Shown piece by piece: positions 1 through 7,815 of a DNA stretch of 64,000 nt. The stretch comes from Clostridium muellerianum (GTDB lineage: Bacteria > Bacillota > Clostridia > Clostridiales > Clostridiaceae). How positions within the stretch are numbered: the first letter of the stretch is position 1; each line of letters starts with the position of its first letter. Where the stretch lies: positions 62,001-126,000 of the forward strand of contig NZ_JABBNI010000010.1 in NCBI RefSeq assembly GCF_012926525.1, given 5' to 3'. A model generated the notes under the pieces. It was not told the DNA's origin. It did not search any database and saw only the letters and a list, made by a program, of their open reading frames with translations. Made by a program: the position numbers and the translations under genes.

Positions 1-6
1 AATGTG

Positions 7-35
7 TTGACACTTTGAAGAATATCTTGTATTAT
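7..35 (+). promoter_or_regulatory. SigA-type promoter of the tRNA cluster
   Basis: TTGACA at 7-12 and TATTAT at 30-35 are separated by exactly 17 bases. This puts the transcription start about 45 bases before the first tRNA. No other start signal lies between the four tRNAs, so one transcript probably covers all of them. Confidence 0.8.
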
Positions 36-88
36 AGTCTATGTCAGGTCGCTGAGTGATAGCAAATGACAAACAAATATATGAATAA

Positions 89-163
89 GGCCCCTTGGTC
101 AAGCGGTTAAGACACCACCCTTTCACGGTGGTAACAGGAGTTCGAGTCTCCTAGGGGTCACCA
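89..163 (+). tRNA. tRNA-Glu (anticodon TTC)
   Basis: A 75-base cloverleaf. The 7-bp acceptor stem pairs GGCCCCT with AGGGGTC (one G-T pair). The anticodon loop is CTTTCAC with TTC, the T-loop is TTCGAGT, and the CCA end is encoded. It is the first of four tandem tRNAs. Confidence 0.95.
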
Positions 164-170
164 TTAATGT

Positions 171-246
171 GGGCGCATAGCTCAGCTGGGAGAGCATCTG
201 CCTTACAAGCAGAGGGTCACAGGTTCGAGCCCTGTTGTGCCCACCA
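171..246 (+). tRNA. tRNA-Val (anticodon TAC)
   Basis: A 76-base cloverleaf with acceptor GGGCGCA against TGTGCCC. The anticodon stem is CTGCC/AAGCAG with TAC in the loop, the T-arm contains GGTTCGAGCC, and CCA is encoded. It starts 7 bases after tRNA-Glu, so the two are co-transcribed. Confidence 0.95.
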
Positions 247-252
247 CATTAT

Positions 253-329
253 GGCCTAGTGGCTCAGTTGGTTAGAGTGTCGGCCTGTCACGCCGAAGGT
301 CGAGGGTTCGAGTCCCTTCTAGGTCGCCA
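253..329 (+). tRNA. tRNA-Asp (anticodon GTC)
   Basis: A 77-base cloverleaf with acceptor GGCCTAG against CTAGGTC. The anticodon is GTC inside CGGCCTGTCACGCCG, the T-arm contains GGTTCGAGTCC, and CCA is encoded. It is the third gene of the cluster. Confidence 0.95.
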
Positions 330-339
330 TATAAATTTA

Positions 340-415
<76 letters not shown>

Positions 416-451
416 AAACGTTAAGTATTAAGTAATACTTAACGTTTTTTG
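416..451 (+). terminator. Terminator of the tRNA cluster
   Basis: A perfect 14-bp stem (416-429 with 434-447) and a tetraloop are followed by a T run. The hairpin begins one base after the CCA of tRNA-Thr. Confidence 0.9.
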
Positions 452-566
452 CTATACATCAATTTTCTGCATTTCCAGAAAAAACATACCATAATGTATT
501 GAAATTAAATAGCTAGCAGATTTTGAGGTAATATTATGAGTAAGAAAATGTAGGTGAGTTTGGTGT

Positions 567-590
567 AAAAAAAGGCGCCTCAGAGGACGC
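567..590 (-). terminator. Terminator of the dnaD-dnaI operon
   Basis: On the minus strand a GC-rich hairpin (GCG and CCT pairing with AGG and CGC, one bulged T) is followed by seven T. It lies about 20 bases after the dnaI stop. The region 452-566 between it and the tRNA terminator shows no gene. Confidence 0.7.
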
Positions 591-608
591 TTATACTCTT
601 AATATTTT

Positions 609-1589
609 TTATTTTTTATTTTTTATATTTTGACCTATTCTTATATCTTCGCCATAGAATTTACATAATGTAAATTCCCCTAGAAGTCTTGATGAAATTC
701 TTTCTGAATAATTTTTTAAAATTACTTCTAAACCGCAGTTAGTTGAAATTAGCATTTTCCTATTTTTAAGTAGTTTTCTATTTAGAAGATTAAAAAGTTC
801 AGTTTTGGAGAAGTCAGTTATTTGCTCAGAACCTAGATCATCGATTATAAGTAAATCACAATTTATAAGCAAATCATCAAGTTCATCAGAGTTATTAAAT
901 CTAATATTTTTTAAGTCATGAATTAATGTTTCAGCAGTTCTGTATACAATTAAATGACCTCTATCTAGAAGTTCTTTAGCAATACAATAAGATAAAAAGC
1001 TTTTTCCAGTGCCTGGGTTACCTAAAAACAATAAGTTTTCAGAAGTAGAAGAAAAGTTTTCTATGAAATTCCAGGACTTTGAAACTATATCTTCAAGGTT
1101 TTTTCTAGGACTTTTTCGCACATCATCAACTTTATGTGGTGAATAAAGTTCAAAATTAAAATTATTGAAGTTATTTTTTTCAAGTATGTTTTTTAATTCC
1201 GAGTTTTCATAATACAAATCTACAAGTTTTTGTTTATAGCAGCTGCATTTTTGTGTTCCTATAAATCCTGTATCCTTACATTTATTACATATATAGTGCA
1301 TATCTAAATAATCTAAGGGATAGTTATTGCTTACTAAAATTTCAGATTTTTTTATTCTAAGATCAGTAATTTTTTCTTTTAACATTTTTAAACGTTCTTC
1401 TTTATTTTCTATATTATTAAGAATGTCTATTGAAAGTCTAACACATAGCTTTCCTATTTCACGTTCTATGTCCATAATTTGTGGTATTTTCTGCTGTATT
1501 TCTTCTCTTCTTTTATTAAGTAACTTTTCTTCATGATTACGTATATTTTCATATACTTTCATTATATTACTTTGATATCCTTTGATCAT
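609..1589 (-). CDS. dnaI: Helicase loader DnaI/DnaC-type AAA+ ATPase
   Basis: This is a DnaI/DnaC-family loader, expected to deliver the replicative helicase DnaB/DnaC to DNA at initiation and restart. It has 326 residues. An N-terminal helical region is followed by a zinc-ribbon-like cysteine set (C101, C104, C115, C117), as in Bacillus DnaI. The AAA+ domain has Walker A GNPGTGKS (190-197), Walker B LLIIDD (246-251) and an SSR arginine-finger segment near 299-301. The ATG overlaps the stop of the upstream DnaD-like gene by one base (TAATG), so the two are translationally coupled. This matches the dnaB-dnaI pairing known in Bacillus. Confidence 0.9.
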   Translation of the reverse strand: MIKGYQSNIMKVYENIRNHEEKLLNKRREEIQQKIPQIMDIEREIGKLCVRLSIDILNNIENKEERLKMLKEKITDLRIKKSEILVSNNYPLDYLDMHYICNKCKDTGFIGTQKCSCYKQKLVDLYYENSELKNILEKNNFNNFNFELYSPHKVDDVRKSPRKNLEDIVSKSWNFIENFSSTSENLLFLGNPGTGKSFLSYCIAKELLDRGHLIVYRTAETLIHDLKNIRFNNSDELDDLLINCDLLIIDDLGSEQITDFSKTELFNLLNRKLLKNRKMLISTNCGLEVILKNYSERISSRLLGEFTLCKFYGEDIRIGQNIKNKK

Positions 1590-2572
1590 TATTTATCCCA
1601 TCCTAACAGTTTCTTCTCTAAATCTTCAAAATCGTAATTTCTCTGCTCAAAATTATTAAATGTACTGTTGGAAGAATTATTGTTTTTATAATTTGAAGCA
1701 TTTTTTCGATAAGTTTTTTTCGTATCCTTTTTATTTATATCTTCTAAAGTTTTAATGTTATCTTTATTCCAGCTTGTAAGTATGCCATCAATATATTTAA
1801 AGTCAGCTTTATTTATACGTTGAAAACATATTTCACAGGCTTTATAGATAACATCAATAGGAAATTTGTAAGTATTAATCCACTTGTTTAACATATCTTC
1901 CTGTGGTTTCATTATTTCAGCATCTTTTATACCTAAATAGTTTAATATTTTTCTTATATTAATCCATTTATCTTCATGCTTTTTTATAAAAGATTGAGCA
2001 TCGTCTATGCTTTTAATTTTAGCATCAAACCAAGCTAGAGCAATTTTTTCAATGTATCTACAATCTGTTTTACCTTTGGAAGCGCAATATTGTATAAGAA
2101 GAAGAATGATTTCAGGTAAAAAGTTAAAATCTTTTAACCATCCTATATACATAGTCATCTCTTTAGACGAAAGAGGCCTTCCTAGAAGTTTCTCTATATC
2201 TTGAAGCATATCTTTTGTAGAATTCTTATTTAATTCTTCCAGCAGGTTTACATTTTCCGGAGACTCATCAGGTGAATCAGAAAGATTAAGAAAATCAATA
2301 TTGTAATTTCCCATGTTATCTATAGGAATCATTCTAATTACATTTTCATCATTCCAGTAATTCCATGCATTTACTATATCTGTTTCAAGAAGATGTAGAG
2401 TGCTTGACATTATTTGGGAACTAACACCTAATTCGCCAGATGTGCAATATTTTAGCCCTAGAAGATATACTTTTACAAATTCTCCTCGGGCTTTTGGCAT
2501 GAATTTATCTATAAAAACATTACTAACTGGAGTATAATTGGAATTTTTACTTTTAAATACAAAAGTGCTCAT
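1589..2572 (-). CDS. DnaD-domain replication initiation protein (DnaB/DnaD-like)
   Basis: This is a primosome component that, in Firmicutes, binds DNA at the origin and recruits the helicase-loader complex. It has 327 residues. After an N-terminal winged-helix-like region there are two DnaD-type helical repeats, at about 110-187 (with GRPLSSKEMTMYIGWL) and about 205-275. An asparagine-rich tail follows (about 295-315, with runs of N and S). It sits directly upstream of dnaI with a one-base overlap, which is the placement expected for a DnaB/DnaD-type partner. Sequence alone does not settle whether it is the DnaB or the DnaD equivalent. Confidence 0.85.
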   Translation of the reverse strand: MSTFVFKSKNSNYTPVSNVFIDKFMPKARGEFVKVYLLGLKYCTSGELGVSSQIMSSTLHLLETDIVNAWNYWNDENVIRMIPIDNMGNYNIDFLNLSDSPDESPENVNLLEELNKNSTKDMLQDIEKLLGRPLSSKEMTMYIGWLKDFNFLPEIILLLIQYCASKGKTDCRYIEKIALAWFDAKIKSIDDAQSFIKKHEDKWINIRKILNYLGIKDAEIMKPQEDMLNKWINTYKFPIDVIYKACEICFQRINKADFKYIDGILTSWNKDNIKTLEDINKKDTKKTYRKNASNYKNNNSSNSTFNNFEQRNYDFEDLEKKLLGWDK

Positions 2573-2755
2573 ATTTATTATAACCTACTTTCAACATGAT
2601 TTAATTTGAAAAAGTTCTTCTAATAAATAATTATAACAAAATACAATTTGCATAACAATGAAAAAAATTTTTTGGATTTTGTAATACTTTTTACATTTTT
2701 GGAAATAATAAATAGGTAAGTGTAGAAAATAATAACTAAGAAAGGAATGATAATT

Positions 2756-3760
2756 TTGCATTTAACCCCAAAAGGCAAAATATATTTAAGCTTACTAATA
2801 ATTATTATTACTTCATCAGTGACAATAAGACACTTATATAGTAATAGACCAAATTGTTATGAGATATATATAAATAATAAATCAATAGGATGTATTAAAG
2901 ATAAAAAAGACTTTTTTAATATAGAAGATATTATAAAAAAGGATGCAGAGAAGAGATTTGGAAAGGTAAATTTTAAAGATAGTGTAAAACTCATAAAAAG
3001 GCATACTGACAGTGATAAATGTTTAAAAAGTTCTAAAGATGTGAATAGGCTCATTATAGAAAACAGTAACACAGAAGTAAATGCAGTTTTAATGAAATCT
3101 GACGGAAGAGAAGTTGGTGTACTTGCTAATGAAAAAGAAATGCGCCAAGTATTGGATAAAGTAAAAAACTCATATAAAGAAAAGGAAAAAAGTGATCAAC
3201 TAAAACTTGTGAACTATATAACTTATGTAAATGAAGATATAAAAATAAGAAAGGTAAATTCTGTAGAAGAAGTTATTAGTACGATAGGAATAAATTCTAA
3301 AAATCCTATTATAGCATTTTCAAGATATACAGAAGATGATTTGTTAAGTAATAACGATAGTTTAAGACTTTCAAGAGGTTCTTTTAGCAGAACTGCTTTT
3401 ATGAGTATACCATCTCAAGGAACCATAACATCACCTTTTGGGTCAAGATGGGGTACTGTTCATCAAGGAATAGATATAGGAGCATCTATGGGAGCACCTA
3501 TTTATGCTGCTATGGATGGAAAAGTTTATTGTACAGAGTGGGAAAATGGATATGGTAATGTAATAAAAATAGATCATGGTCAAGGAATACAAACAGTTTA
3601 TGCTCACTGCAGTAATATATGTTCAACGGCTGGTGAGTACGTAAATAGGGGAGAAAAAATAGGTGAAGTTGGAAGTACAGGAAGAAGCACGGGACCTCAT
3701 GTGCATTTTGAAGTTAGAATAAATGGAAAACCTGAAAATCCACTAAAATACTTGAAGTAA
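2756..3760 (+). CDS. Membrane-anchored M23 (LytM-type) peptidoglycan endopeptidase
   Basis: A zinc metallopeptidase expected to cut peptide cross-bridges of the cell wall. One N-terminal membrane helix (about residues 8-22) tethers it outside the cell. A ~200-residue linker follows, and then the M23 core with HQGIDIG (H236, D240) and HVHFEV (H315, H317), the zinc ligands of the family. The start is taken as TTG at 2756 because AAGAAAGGA lies 8-9 bases before it. The in-frame ATG at 2747 sits directly on that Shine-Dalgarno sequence. It is a monocistronic gene with its own terminator. Confidence 0.85.
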   Translation: MHLTPKGKIYLSLLIIIITSSVTIRHLYSNRPNCYEIYINNKSIGCIKDKKDFFNIEDIIKKDAEKRFGKVNFKDSVKLIKRHTDSDKCLKSSKDVNRLIIENSNTEVNAVLMKSDGREVGVLANEKEMRQVLDKVKNSYKEKEKSDQLKLVNYITYVNEDIKIRKVNSVEEVISTIGINSKNPIIAFSRYTEDDLLSNNDSLRLSRGSFSRTAFMSIPSQGTITSPFGSRWGTVHQGIDIGASMGAPIYAAMDGKVYCTEWENGYGNVIKIDHGQGIQTVYAHCSNICSTAGEYVNRGEKIGEVGSTGRSTGPHVHFEVRINGKPENPLKYLK

Positions 3761-3780
3761 GATAATTAATTTTAAGAGAG

Positions 3781-3812
3781 TAAGCATATTATGATATGAT
3801 ATGCTTATTTGC
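3781..3812 (+). terminator. Terminator after the M23 peptidase gene
   Basis: AAGCATAT and ATATGCTT form the stem, followed by a short T-rich tail. It separates the peptidase gene from the fatty acid operon promoter. Confidence 0.6.
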
Positions 3813-3859
3813 TTTCAACATACAATTAATTAAATTAAAACCATTTAATGTTAAAAATA

Positions 3860-3888
3860 TTGACAGTTAGTTTGTTTTAATATATACT
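3860..3888 (+). promoter_or_regulatory. Promoter of the fatty acid synthesis operon
   Basis: TTGACA (3860-3865), a 17-base spacer and TATACT (3883-3888) give a near-consensus SigA promoter. Transcription should start near 3895, inside the FabT operator. Confidence 0.85.
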
Positions 3889-3916
3889 TTGACTATCAAA
3901 ATATTTGATAGTCAAA
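3888..3916 (+). promoter_or_regulatory. Tandem FabT-type operator over the fab promoter
   Basis: Two 13-base near-palindromes, TTTGACTATCAAA (3888-3900) and TTTGATAGTCAAA (3904-3916), lie three bases apart. Together they also form a larger inverted repeat. Each half resembles the TTTGATTATCAAA-type site known for streptococcal FabT. The first copy touches the last base of the -10 and the pair covers the start site, a layout suited to repression by the MarR-type gene of this operon. Confidence 0.8.
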
Positions 3917-3940
3917 AATCATTTTAAAGGAGACGATTAA

Positions 3941-5020
3941 ATGAAATTACCACCACTAGTCATAGGTGAATTAAAAGCTGAAGTACCTATTATTCAAGGC
4001 GGTATGGGTGTAGGGGTTTCCGGTTATAAACTTTCATCAGCAGTAGCAAATGAAGGTGGCATCGGTGTAATATCTTCAGTTCAGATAGGATATAGAGAAC
4101 CAGATTTTAAGACTAATACAAAAGAAGCTAATATTAGAGCTTTAAGAGATGAAATAAAAAAGGCAAAGGAAATAAGTCCTAAAGGTATTATAGGAGTAAA
4201 TATAATGGTTGCCATTAACAATTATGATGAAATGGTAAAAGCATGTGTAGATGAGAAGGTAGACATAATTATATCTGGTGCTGGACTTCCTTTAGTATTA
4301 CCTAAGCTTGTTGAGGGGAGTAATGTAAAAATAGCACCTATTGCTTCTTCAGGAAAATCAGCTTCAGTTATTGCAAAACATTGGAGTAAAAAATATAATA
4401 GAATTCCTGATATGGTTGTAGTTGAAGGACCTGAAGCAGGAGGTCATTTAGGATTTCATCCAGAACAGTTATTGGAAGGAAGCAAACCATCTCTTGAGGA
4501 GCTTGTATCAGATGTAATACAAGCGCTAAAACCTTTTGAAGAGGAGTATGGAAAGCATATACCTGTAGTAGCAGCCGGTGGCGTATATACTGGAGCTGAT
4601 ATTGCTAAGTTCCTTGAGTTGGGAGCTGAAGGAGTTCAGATGGGTACACGTTTTGTAGCAACAGAGGAATGTGATGCTGATGAAAAATTTAAAAAAGCCT
4701 ATGTGGATTCAAAAAAGGATGACATTAAGGTTATACAAAGTCCTGTAGGTCTTCCAGGAAGAGCTATAAGAAATGAACTTATAAAGCGAGTTGAAAAAGG
4801 AAGAATAGCACCTACAAGCTGTTTTAATTGCTTAAAGAAGTGTAACCCTAAGAGCACTCCTTATTGTATATCAAGGGCGTTAGTTCAAGCAGTTAAAGGA
4901 AATTTAGAAGAAGGACTAATTTTTACAGGAAGTAATGCTTATAGAATAGATAAAATTGTCACTGTAAAAGAGCTAATAAGTGACTTAGTAACAGAAGCTG
5001 AAAGAAATTATAAAGGATAA
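3941..5020 (+). CDS. FabK/nitronate monooxygenase-family flavin oxidoreductase
   Basis: An FMN-dependent TIM-barrel oxidoreductase of the NPD/FabK family (359 residues), first gene of the fatty acid operon. Visible family features are the N-terminal PIIQGGMGVGVSG, the glycine-rich phosphate-binding segment VVAAGGVYTGADIAKFLELGA and GVQMGTRFVAT. It is longer than the second FabK of the operon. Its C-terminal part carries four closely spaced cysteines (C294, C297, C301, C309), which suggest a metal or Fe-S site and are not in FabK proper. The ribosome site AAAGGAGA is well placed for ATG 3941. Whether it reduces enoyl-ACP or another substrate cannot be told. Confidence 0.8.
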   Translation: MKLPPLVIGELKAEVPIIQGGMGVGVSGYKLSSAVANEGGIGVISSVQIGYREPDFKTNTKEANIRALRDEIKKAKEISPKGIIGVNIMVAINNYDEMVKACVDEKVDIIISGAGLPLVLPKLVEGSNVKIAPIASSGKSASVIAKHWSKKYNRIPDMVVVEGPEAGGHLGFHPEQLLEGSKPSLEELVSDVIQALKPFEEEYGKHIPVVAAGGVYTGADIAKFLELGAEGVQMGTRFVATEECDADEKFKKAYVDSKKDDIKVIQSPVGLPGRAIRNELIKRVEKGRIAPTSCFNCLKKCNPKSTPYCISRALVQAVKGNLEEGLIFTGSNAYRIDKIVTVKELISDLVTEAERNYKG

Positions 5021-5114
5021 TTTATTACTTTATAGGATAATAAAATTTAAGTATAACATATCCTAAGTTACTTAAGAGCTTTTTATAAATATAAATATTA
5101 AAGTGGTGATTTAA

Positions 5115-5591
5115 TTGAATAGAAGCATAAATGTTTTAAATGAACTCTTAGTAGATACTTTTAATGATATATTAGAAATAGAACAAAAAGCTCTTCGATC
5201 TGGTGTTTTTAAGGATTTATCTGTTACAGAAATTCATACTATAGAAGCCATAGGAATGTATAAGCCTAGAACTATGACAGAAGTAGCAGGTGAATTAAAT
5301 ATAACTTTAGGTACGTTAACTACAGCTATAAGTCATTTAGTTAGAAAAGGTTATGTTGAAAGAAAAAGAAGTGAACAGGATAGAAGAATAGTTTTTATTA
5401 GATTAAATAAGAAGGGAAAATTGGCTTATAGAATTCACTGGAAATTTCATTCTGATATGGTGAAACAAGCAATAGAAGGACTTAATGAAGAAGAAGAAGA
5501 AATTTTGATTAAATCCTTAGAAAAGCTTAATGTTTTTTTCAAAAATAAGTACAATTTAAAAACTAGCTATAAGGAGAAAATTGATGAATAA
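5115..5591 (+). CDS. fabT: MarR-family repressor of fatty acid synthesis (FabT-like)
   Basis: A winged-helix MarR regulator of 158 residues. The HTH contains MTEVAGELNITLGTLTTAISHLVRKGYVERKRSEQDRR, with the DRR wing typical of MarR proteins. Its place between the fab promoter and fabH matches FabT of other Firmicutes, which senses long-chain acyl-ACP and represses the fab operon. The start is TTG at 5115, preceded by GTGGTGAT. No second copy of the FabT-type operator was seen in the 94 bases before the gene, so it is probably transcribed from the promoter at 3860. Its end overlaps the start of fabH by 8 bases. Confidence 0.85.
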   Translation: MNRSINVLNELLVDTFNDILEIEQKALRSGVFKDLSVTEIHTIEAIGMYKPRTMTEVAGELNITLGTLTTAISHLVRKGYVERKRSEQDRRIVFIRLNKKGKLAYRIHWKFHSDMVKQAIEGLNEEEEEILIKSLEKLNVFFKNKYNLKTSYKEKIDE

Positions 5592-6564
5592 GGTGCAAAT
5601 TATAGGTACAGGAAGTTATGTACCACCAAAGATTGTAACTAATGATGATTTGTCTTGTATTGTAGATACAAGTGATGAATGGATAAGCAGTAGAACAGGT
5701 ATAAAAGAGAGAAGAATATCTGAAGGAGAAGATACTTCGAGTATGTCTTCTAAAGCAGCGTTGAAAGCTTTAGAAAATTCTAATGTAAAGCCAGAGGAAA
5801 TTGACCTAATTATTGTAGCTACAGCTACTCCCGATAATTTTATTCCTTCTACAGCCTGCTTAGTTCAAAAAGATATATTGGCAGTAAATGCTACATGTTT
5901 TGATATATCTGCGGCTTGTTCTGGATTTGTTTATGGAATTAACATAGCTACCCAGTTTATAAGAACAGGAAGTATAAAAAAGGCTTTGGTTATAGGGGCA
6001 GAAACCCTTTCTAAAATATTAAATTGGGAAGATAGAAGTACTTGTGTATTATTTGGAGATGGAGCTGCAGCAGCTGTATTAAGTGAATCAGATACAGAAG
6101 GAATATTGTCTATTTGCAGTGGATCTGATGGTAGCAAGGGTCAATATTTAGTTTCAAAGGCTGTACCAGTGGTGAATCCATATGTTGACAAAAAAGATGT
6201 TGATGTTAATACAAATAGTTATATAGAGATGAACGGCAGAGAAATATTTAAATTTGCAGTTAAAACCATATTACAATCAACAGAAGAACTTTTGCAAAAT
6301 ATAAATTGTTCAATGGATGAAATAAAATATATAGTTGTTCATCAAGCAAATTACCGAATAATAGAATTTGCAGCAAAAAAATTAGGTGTAAGTGAAGATA
6401 AGTTCTATGTTAATTTAGACAAGTTTGGAAATACATCTGCAGCTACTATTGGAATTGCTTTAGATGAAATGAATGAAAAAGACTTGTTGAAGAGTGGAGA
6501 TAAAATTTTACTTATAGGATTTGGTGGAGGTCTTACTCATGGAGGTCTAGCCATTCAGTGGTAG
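5584..6564 (+). CDS. fabH: 3-oxoacyl-ACP synthase III (FabH)
   Basis: Condenses acetyl-CoA with malonyl-ACP to begin each fatty acid chain. The triad is complete: C112 (in AACSGF), H253 (VVHQAN) and N283 (FGNTSAA), at the same spacing as in E. coli FabH. The length, 326 residues, is normal. ATG 5584 is chosen over the in-frame TTG at 5581 because AAGGAG (5571-5576) is then 7 bases away. It overlaps fabT by 8 bases, which suggests translational coupling. Confidence 0.95.
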   Translation: MNKVQIIGTGSYVPPKIVTNDDLSCIVDTSDEWISSRTGIKERRISEGEDTSSMSSKAALKALENSNVKPEEIDLIIVATATPDNFIPSTACLVQKDILAVNATCFDISAACSGFVYGINIATQFIRTGSIKKALVIGAETLSKILNWEDRSTCVLFGDGAAAAVLSESDTEGILSICSGSDGSKGQYLVSKAVPVVNPYVDKKDVDVNTNSYIEMNGREIFKFAVKTILQSTEELLQNINCSMDEIKYIVVHQANYRIIEFAAKKLGVSEDKFYVNLDKFGNTSAATIGIALDEMNEKDLLKSGDKILLIGFGGGLTHGGLAIQW

Positions 6565-6587
6565 TACTAAAACTGGGAGAGAGTCAA

Positions 6588-6815
6588 ATGGTATTTGAGA
6601 AAATAAAAAAGATAATAGAGGAACAACTAGGAATAGAGCAAAATAAAATTATGATGAATACATCTTTTAAGGAATTAGAAATGGATTCATTAGAGTTTTT
6701 TCAAATAATAATAGAAATAGAAGAACAGTTTGGACTACAGATAGAAGATGCAGAGGCTATTACAACTGTAGCTGAAGCTGTAAAGTTTGTTGAAGAGAAC
6801 GTAGATTGTGTATAA
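6588..6815 (+). CDS. acpP: Acyl carrier protein
   Basis: A small acidic helical carrier (75 residues) that holds growing acyl chains on a phosphopantetheine arm at S34 of the EMDSLEF motif. The start is ATG 6588, with GGGAGAG about 8 bases upstream. An upstream in-frame codon at 6558 lies inside fabH and has no ribosome site. It sits between fabH and fabK in the fatty acid operon. Confidence 0.93.
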   Translation: MVFEKIKKIIEEQLGIEQNKIMMNTSFKELEMDSLEFFQIIIEIEEQFGLQIEDAEAITTVAEAVKFVEENVDCV

Positions 6816-6853
6816 AATGTGATAAAAAAATTACTAATTTAGGAGGAAAAACT

Positions 6854-7801
6854 ATGATTAAGTCCAAATTTGCGGAAATGGTTGGAATAAAGTATCCTAT
6901 TATTCAAGGTGGAATGGCCTGGATTGCTGATAGTTCTTTAGCAGCAGCAGTGTCTAATGCAGGAGGAATAGGAATTATTACAGGTAATGCACCAATAGAT
7001 TGGGTAAGAGAAGAGATACGTAAAGCAAAGAAGCTTACAGATAAACCATTTGGAGTAAACATAATGCTACTTGGAGAAACTGCAGAGGCAGTTGCAAAAA
7101 TGGTTTGCGAAGAAGGCGTTAAAGTAGTAACTACTGGAGCAGGAAATCCAGGAAAGTATATAGATATGTGGAAAGAATATGGTATAAAGGTTATACCAGT
7201 AGTTGCATCTGTAGCATTAGCTAAAAGAATGGAGAGAGCTGGTGTAGATGCGGTTATTGCAGAAGGATGTGAATCAGGTGGTCATGTAGGAGAACTTACT
7301 ACTATGACTCTAGTACCACAGGTAGTAGATGCTGTAAACATACCTGTAATTGCAGCTGGAGGAATAGGTGATGGAAGAGGAGTAGCAGCAGCATTTATGC
7401 TTGGTGTTGACGGAATACAGGTTGGAACAAGATTCTTAGTTGCTAATGAATGTACTGTTGCAGAGGCTTATAAAGAAAGAGTATTAAGTGCAAAGGATAT
7501 AGATACACAGGTTACAGGAAGACCTACAGGACATCCTGTTCGTGTTTTAAGAAATAGACTTACAAGACAATTTCAGTTACTTGAAAAAGAAGGAGCACCA
7601 CTTGAAAAATATGAGGAATTAGGAAGAGGAGCACTTTCAAAAGCAGTAAGAGATGGAGATGTAGATAACGGTTCCGTAATGGCGGGACAAATAGCAGGAC
7701 TAGTATGTAAAAGACAAAGTTCCCAAGAAATAATAGAGGAAATGTTTAGAGAGGCAGAAGAACACATATTAACAGTTAAAAAGATGTTTGGAATTGAATA
7801 A
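6854..7801 (+). CDS. fabK: Enoyl-ACP reductase II (FabK)
   Basis: The FMN-dependent NAD(P)H enoyl-ACP reductase that completes each elongation round in organisms without FabI. It has 315 residues with IIQGGMAWIADSSLAAAVSNAGG at the start, EGCESGGHVGE, and IPVIAAGGIGDGRGVAAA for phosphate binding. AGGAGG at 6841-6846 fixes ATG 6854; a possible earlier codon at 6806 overlaps acpP. FabK enzymes are insensitive to triclosan, so this strain's main ENR would be expected to be too. A second, longer family member opens the operon at 3941. Confidence 0.92.
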   Translation: MIKSKFAEMVGIKYPIIQGGMAWIADSSLAAAVSNAGGIGIITGNAPIDWVREEIRKAKKLTDKPFGVNIMLLGETAEAVAKMVCEEGVKVVTTGAGNPGKYIDMWKEYGIKVIPVVASVALAKRMERAGVDAVIAEGCESGGHVGELTTMTLVPQVVDAVNIPVIAAGGIGDGRGVAAAFMLGVDGIQVGTRFLVANECTVAEAYKERVLSAKDIDTQVTGRPTGHPVRVLRNRLTRQFQLLEKEGAPLEKYEELGRGALSKAVRDGDVDNGSVMAGQIAGLVCKRQSSQEIIEEMFREAEEHILTVKKMFGIE

Positions 7802-7815
7802 AAGAGGTGGAGAAG

